DNA from: Agromyces ramosus
Lineage (GTDB): Bacteria; Actinomycetota; Actinomycetes; Actinomycetales; Microbacteriaceae
Length of the DNA: 64,000 nucleotides
NCBI RefSeq assembly: GCF_004216665.1
Contig: NZ_SGWY01000001.1
Coordinates: forward strand, 620,001-684,000
Direction: 5' to 3'
This document shows, one piece after another, positions 61,696 through 64,000 of this stretch; the first letter of the stretch is position 1; every line of letters begins with the position of its first letter. The notes below the pieces were generated by a model that was given only the letters and a program-made list of their open reading frames with translations, searched no databases and was not told the DNA's origin. Made by a program: the position numbers and the translations under genes.

Positions 61696-61792
61696 GGCCA
61701 CCATTCAATCGCGGATCGTACGACGAGGGGTGTACCCCGGGTGACTCCGACGAGCGGATGCCGCGGCGCCGCGGCCCCGGCATCGTGGAGGC

Positions 61793-62350
61793 ATGACCAC
61801 CTCCACGACGCGAACGACCCCGCGCCCGGCGACCGGCTCCCGGGTCATCCGGATGCCGCTCTCCGCCCGCACGCGCAAGCTGCTGCTGCTCGTGCACATC
61901 GCGTCCGCCGGGGTGTGGCTGGGACTCGACCTCGTGCTCGGCATCCTCGTCTTCACGGTGCTCACGGGCGATGGGACCGGGGCGGGCGCCGCCGCCGCGA
62001 GCCTCGCCGCGGTCGCGACGTGGCCGCTCGTGGTGGCGGGCCTCGCGACGCTCGCCTCGGGCGTGCTGCTCGGACTCGGCACGAAGTACGGGCTCGTGCG
62101 CTACCGCTGGGTGCTCGTGAAGCTCGTCGTCAACGTGGTGCTCGTGACCCTCGTGGTGCTCGTGCTCTGGCCCGGCATGGTCGCCGTCGGCGAGGCCGGT
62201 CGCGCGGCGCTCGCCGACGGGACGGCGCCGGCGATGACCGCGACGCTCGTCTTCCCGCCGGTCGTCTCGTCCACCGCCCTGCTCGTGGCGATGGCGCTGT
62301 CGGTGTTCAAGCCGTGGGGGCGCACGCGACGGGTCCCGCGCGACGAGTGA
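61793..62350 (+). CDS. DUF2269-like four-span membrane protein
   Basis: 185 residues. A Thr/Arg-rich N terminus precedes about four spans, with LVHIASAGVWLGLDLVLGIL in the first. GLGTKYGLVRYRWVLVKLVV between spans is typical of DUF2269-type integral proteins. GTGGAGG precedes the ATG. The function is unknown. Confidence 0.72.
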   Translation: MTTSTTRTTPRPATGSRVIRMPLSARTRKLLLLVHIASAGVWLGLDLVLGILVFTVLTGDGTGAGAAAASLAAVATWPLVVAGLATLASGVLLGLGTKYGLVRYRWVLVKLVVNVVLVTLVVLVLWPGMVAVGEAGRAALADGTAPAMTATLVFPPVVSSTALLVAMALSVFKPWGRTRRVPRDE

Positions 62351-62438
62351 TCCGTGAGGCGCGAGCGGCAATGCCGAAGTACCGGAGTACCCGAGGAATC
62401 GCGAGCGAACACGATCGGGCGACCGGGTCGATTGCGGG

Positions 62439-62858
62439 TCAGGAGCGCCGGTCGGCGGGCGTCGTCGACCAGACGGCGAGCGCCACGAGCAGCGGCTGGA
62501 AGAACAGCCGGATGAAGCGGGCACGGTCGGTCGTGAGCCCGAAGGCGCTTCGCCGCTCCGCCCACTGCGCGAGGTTGCCGGGGAACACGGCGATGAAGAA
62601 CGCGGCGACGATCGCGCCGATGCGCTCACGCTCGCGCGGGAGCGCGACGAGCGCCGCTCCGAGGCCGATCTCGGCGACACCCGACCCGACGACCACCGCG
62701 TCGGCGTCGATGGGCACCCACGGCGGCACCTGCGCCCGGAACTCACGGCGCGCCCAGAACAGATGGCTCACCCCCGCGAAGACGAGGGCGCCGGCGAGCA
62801 TGAGGCGTCCGATCGAGCGAGCGGGAGTCGACCGCGGGATGCCGGCCTTCCGCGTCAT
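62439..62858 (-). CDS. DoxX-like membrane protein
   Basis: 139 residues with four hydrophobic stretches, a DoxX-type start (LMLAGALVFAGVSHLFWARR) and FQPLLVALAVWS at the end. DoxX proteins are linked to redox or sulfur handling in the membrane; the role here is unknown. Its ATG overlaps the stop of the upstream small membrane protein (ATGA). Confidence 0.75.
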   Translation of the reverse strand: MTRKAGIPRSTPARSIGRLMLAGALVFAGVSHLFWARREFRAQVPPWVPIDADAVVVGSGVAEIGLGAALVALPRERERIGAIVAAFFIAVFPGNLAQWAERRSAFGLTTDRARFIRLFFQPLLVALAVWSTTPADRRS

Positions 62859-63049
62859 CGCTCGATCGACTTCTGCTCGTCGGGGCGTCGCACGAAGTAC
62901 CGGAGCGCGAAGAAGACCACGACCGCGACCACGGCGACGATCGCGAGCTTGCCGATGAACCAGAGCAGGCTGAACAGGACGTCGACGAGGAACCAGGCGA
63001 CGATCACCGCGACGATCACGCCGATGACGGTCCAGACGGTGCGGCTCAT
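62855..63049 (-). CDS. Small two-span membrane protein
   Basis: 64 residues: two hydrophobic helices (VIGVIVAVIVAWFLVDVLF; LAIVAVVAVVVFFALRYFV) and a charged tail. It resembles small hypothetical membrane proteins of Microbacteriaceae. It is cotranscribed with the DoxX gene. Confidence 0.7.
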   Translation of the reverse strand: MSRTVWTVIGVIVAVIVAWFLVDVLFSLLWFIGKLAIVAVVAVVVFFALRYFVRRPDEQKSIER

Positions 63050-63079
63050 GCTTCGAGGCTAGTCGTAGGATGACGGCTC

Positions 63080-63727
63080 ATGACGCCGGATTCGATCGAG
63101 GCCTTCGTCGAGCGGCTCGCGGCGAGCCCATCGGGCCCGAGCAGCGTGAACCCGTTCGACGCCACGCGCAGCGACAACGCGATCAGGCGTCGGAACCTCG
63201 CGCGGTACCTCGGGCAGCTCTCCGAGCGACGACCGACCACGCTGCTCGTGGGCGAGGCGCCCGGCTATCGCGGCATGGCGATCACGGGCGTCCCGTTCAC
63301 GAACACGGTGCTCCTGCAGCGCGGCATCCCGGAGTTCGGGCTGCTCGGCGCCGCGAACGGCTACGAGGTTCCGGATGCCCCGGGCGTCGCCGCCGAACCG
63401 ACGGCGACCGTCATGTGGCGCACGCTCGTCGCGCTCGACTTCCTTCCGGTGCTGTGGAGCGCCTTCCCGCTGCATCCGCACCGACCCGGGGACCCGAGGT
63501 CGAACCGCACTCCGACCATGACCGAGACCTCCGAGTGGGCCTGGTCCTGGCAGGCGCTGACGCAGGTCTTCCCGATCCGGTCGGTGGTCGCGGTCGGCAG
63601 CATCGCCCACTCCGCACTGGCGAGGAGCGGGTGGTCGGCGCCGCGCGTGCGGCATCCCGCGCACGGCGGTCGTGAGGAGTTCCGGCTCGGCCTCGAGGCG
63701 CTGCTCGCCGAGGGCGCCATCGCCTGA
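63080..63727 (+). CDS. Uracil-DNA glycosylase-superfamily protein
   Basis: 215 residues. TLLVGEAPGYRGMAITGVPF is motif 1 of the UDG superfamily (GEAPGxxGxxxTGxPFT), LWSAFPLHPHRPG resembles motif 2, and VVAVGSIAHSALA lies in the fold's C-terminal part. It could remove uracil or another base; the lack of an obvious iron-sulfur cysteine set argues against family 4. A TAGGAT -10 ends 8 bases before the ATG, suggesting a leaderless message. Confidence 0.8.
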   Translation: MTPDSIEAFVERLAASPSGPSSVNPFDATRSDNAIRRRNLARYLGQLSERRPTTLLVGEAPGYRGMAITGVPFTNTVLLQRGIPEFGLLGAANGYEVPDAPGVAAEPTATVMWRTLVALDFLPVLWSAFPLHPHRPGDPRSNRTPTMTETSEWAWSWQALTQVFPIRSVVAVGSIAHSALARSGWSAPRVRHPAHGGREEFRLGLEALLAEGAIA

Positions 63728-63739
63728 GCCGGCGTCGAC

Positions 63740-64000
63740 TCAGCGGATGCCGCCGCCGAGGCGTGCCGAGATCTCCGCCGCGGTCGCCCGCGCCGCGTGC
63801 ACCACGTCGTCGAGCCGGACCGCGCTGTACGAGGTGCCGATGTACGGCACGGTGAGCGCCGCGACGGTGCCGCCGATCCGGTCGGTGACCGCGACGACCA
63901 CGTCGGTGACGCCGGCTTGCAGCCGATCCGGGCGGGTCAGGTAGCCGTCGGCGAGCTGCTCGGCCTCGCCGGGCAGGAGGTCGGCCGCGGCATCCGACGC
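63740..64000 (-). CDS. IclR-family regulator, C-terminal part (runs off right edge)
   Basis: The visible 86 C-terminal residues match the effector domain end of IclR proteins: VAVTDRIGGTVAALTVPYIG and VVHAARATAAEISARLGG. The DNA-binding part lies outside the window, so targets and effectors cannot be inferred. It is convergent with the UDG-like gene, with 12 bases between stops. Confidence 0.85.
   Translation of the reverse strand, partial: ASDAAADLLPGEAEQLADGYLTRPDRLQAGVTDVVVAVTDRIGGTVAALTVPYIGTSYSAVRLDDVVHAARATAAEISARLGGGIR

Overview
This window is about 70% GC and is packed with short, often overlapping genes. It has many start/stop overlaps of the ATGA or GTGA type and very little intergenic DNA. 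Together with DUF2510, Eis-type acetyltransferase, ClgR/PopR-type regulator and fused NhaA-thioredoxin proteins, this points to an actinobacterium. The gene content looks like a soil or plant-associated Microbacteriaceae member (Agromyces-like), but that placement is inference and no marker gene in the window fixes the genus. I see no tRNA, rRNA, CRISPR array, prophage or insertion sequence.

Layout. 1-9066 (minus strand) is a carbohydrate-use cluster. In order of transcription it holds a LacI regulator, a creatinase-like protein, a PmoA/DUF6807 protein, a cupin, a Gfo/Idh oxidoreductase, a GH43-like glycosidase, and then a lipoprotein-type sugar ABC importer that runs off the left edge. 9217-14823 (plus strand) is a compact operon that reads as the oxidative uronate pathway: uronate dehydrogenase-like, aldarate dehydratase-like (enolase superfamily), 5-dehydro-4-deoxyglucarate dehydratase, 2-oxoglutarate semialdehyde dehydrogenase and an MFS transporter. 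15994-22559 is a second sugar cluster: Gfo/Idh, a divergent LacI, then Gfo/Idh, DUF993 and a TIM-barrel isomerase. Palindromic LacI-type boxes with an AAGCGCTT-like core tie the clusters together.

22567-32522 holds a DUF1254 protein, a membrane protein, a large DUF4062/STAND/TPR protein divergent from a receiver-fused thioredoxin-reductase-like flavoprotein, an ABC exporter and an Eis-like acetyltransferase. 32774-36031 is a three-gene xylose/ribose-type ABC importer. 36134-45981 is mostly housekeeping and membrane functions: AI-2E-like permease, Ser/Thr kinase, DHA2 MFS, lipase maturation factor, phytoene-desaturase-like, NUDIX, MBL-fold hydrolase, and a reductase with a MarR regulator. 46175-47879 is a small accessory ClpP module: one ClpP with an intact active site, one ClpP whose catalytic serine is glycine, and a convergent ClgR/PopR-like regulator ending in LLAA. 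A second MarR/FMN-reductase pair follows.

49192-55734 carries small proteins, an NhaA-thioredoxin fusion, a glycosyltransferase, a nitroreductase and a second AI-2E-like permease. 56745-60942 is a ureohydrolase cluster with an XRE-cupin regulator, an NCS1 permease and a cyclase. The right end has a sirtuin, small membrane proteins, a uracil-DNA glycosylase-like protein and the C-terminal part of an IclR regulator.

The most unusual signals are: (i) the ClpP/ClpP-like pair with its degron-tailed regulator; (ii) a strongly over-represented decamer CGGATGCCGC/GCGGCATCCG that overrides normal codon choice; (iii) an intergenic composite at 18686-18992 of two 79-bp near-identical palindromic elements flanking a 22-23 bp tandem array; and (iv) the DUF4062-STAND gene next to a receiver-flavoprotein that has lost its redox cysteines. 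All counts given here were made by eye.
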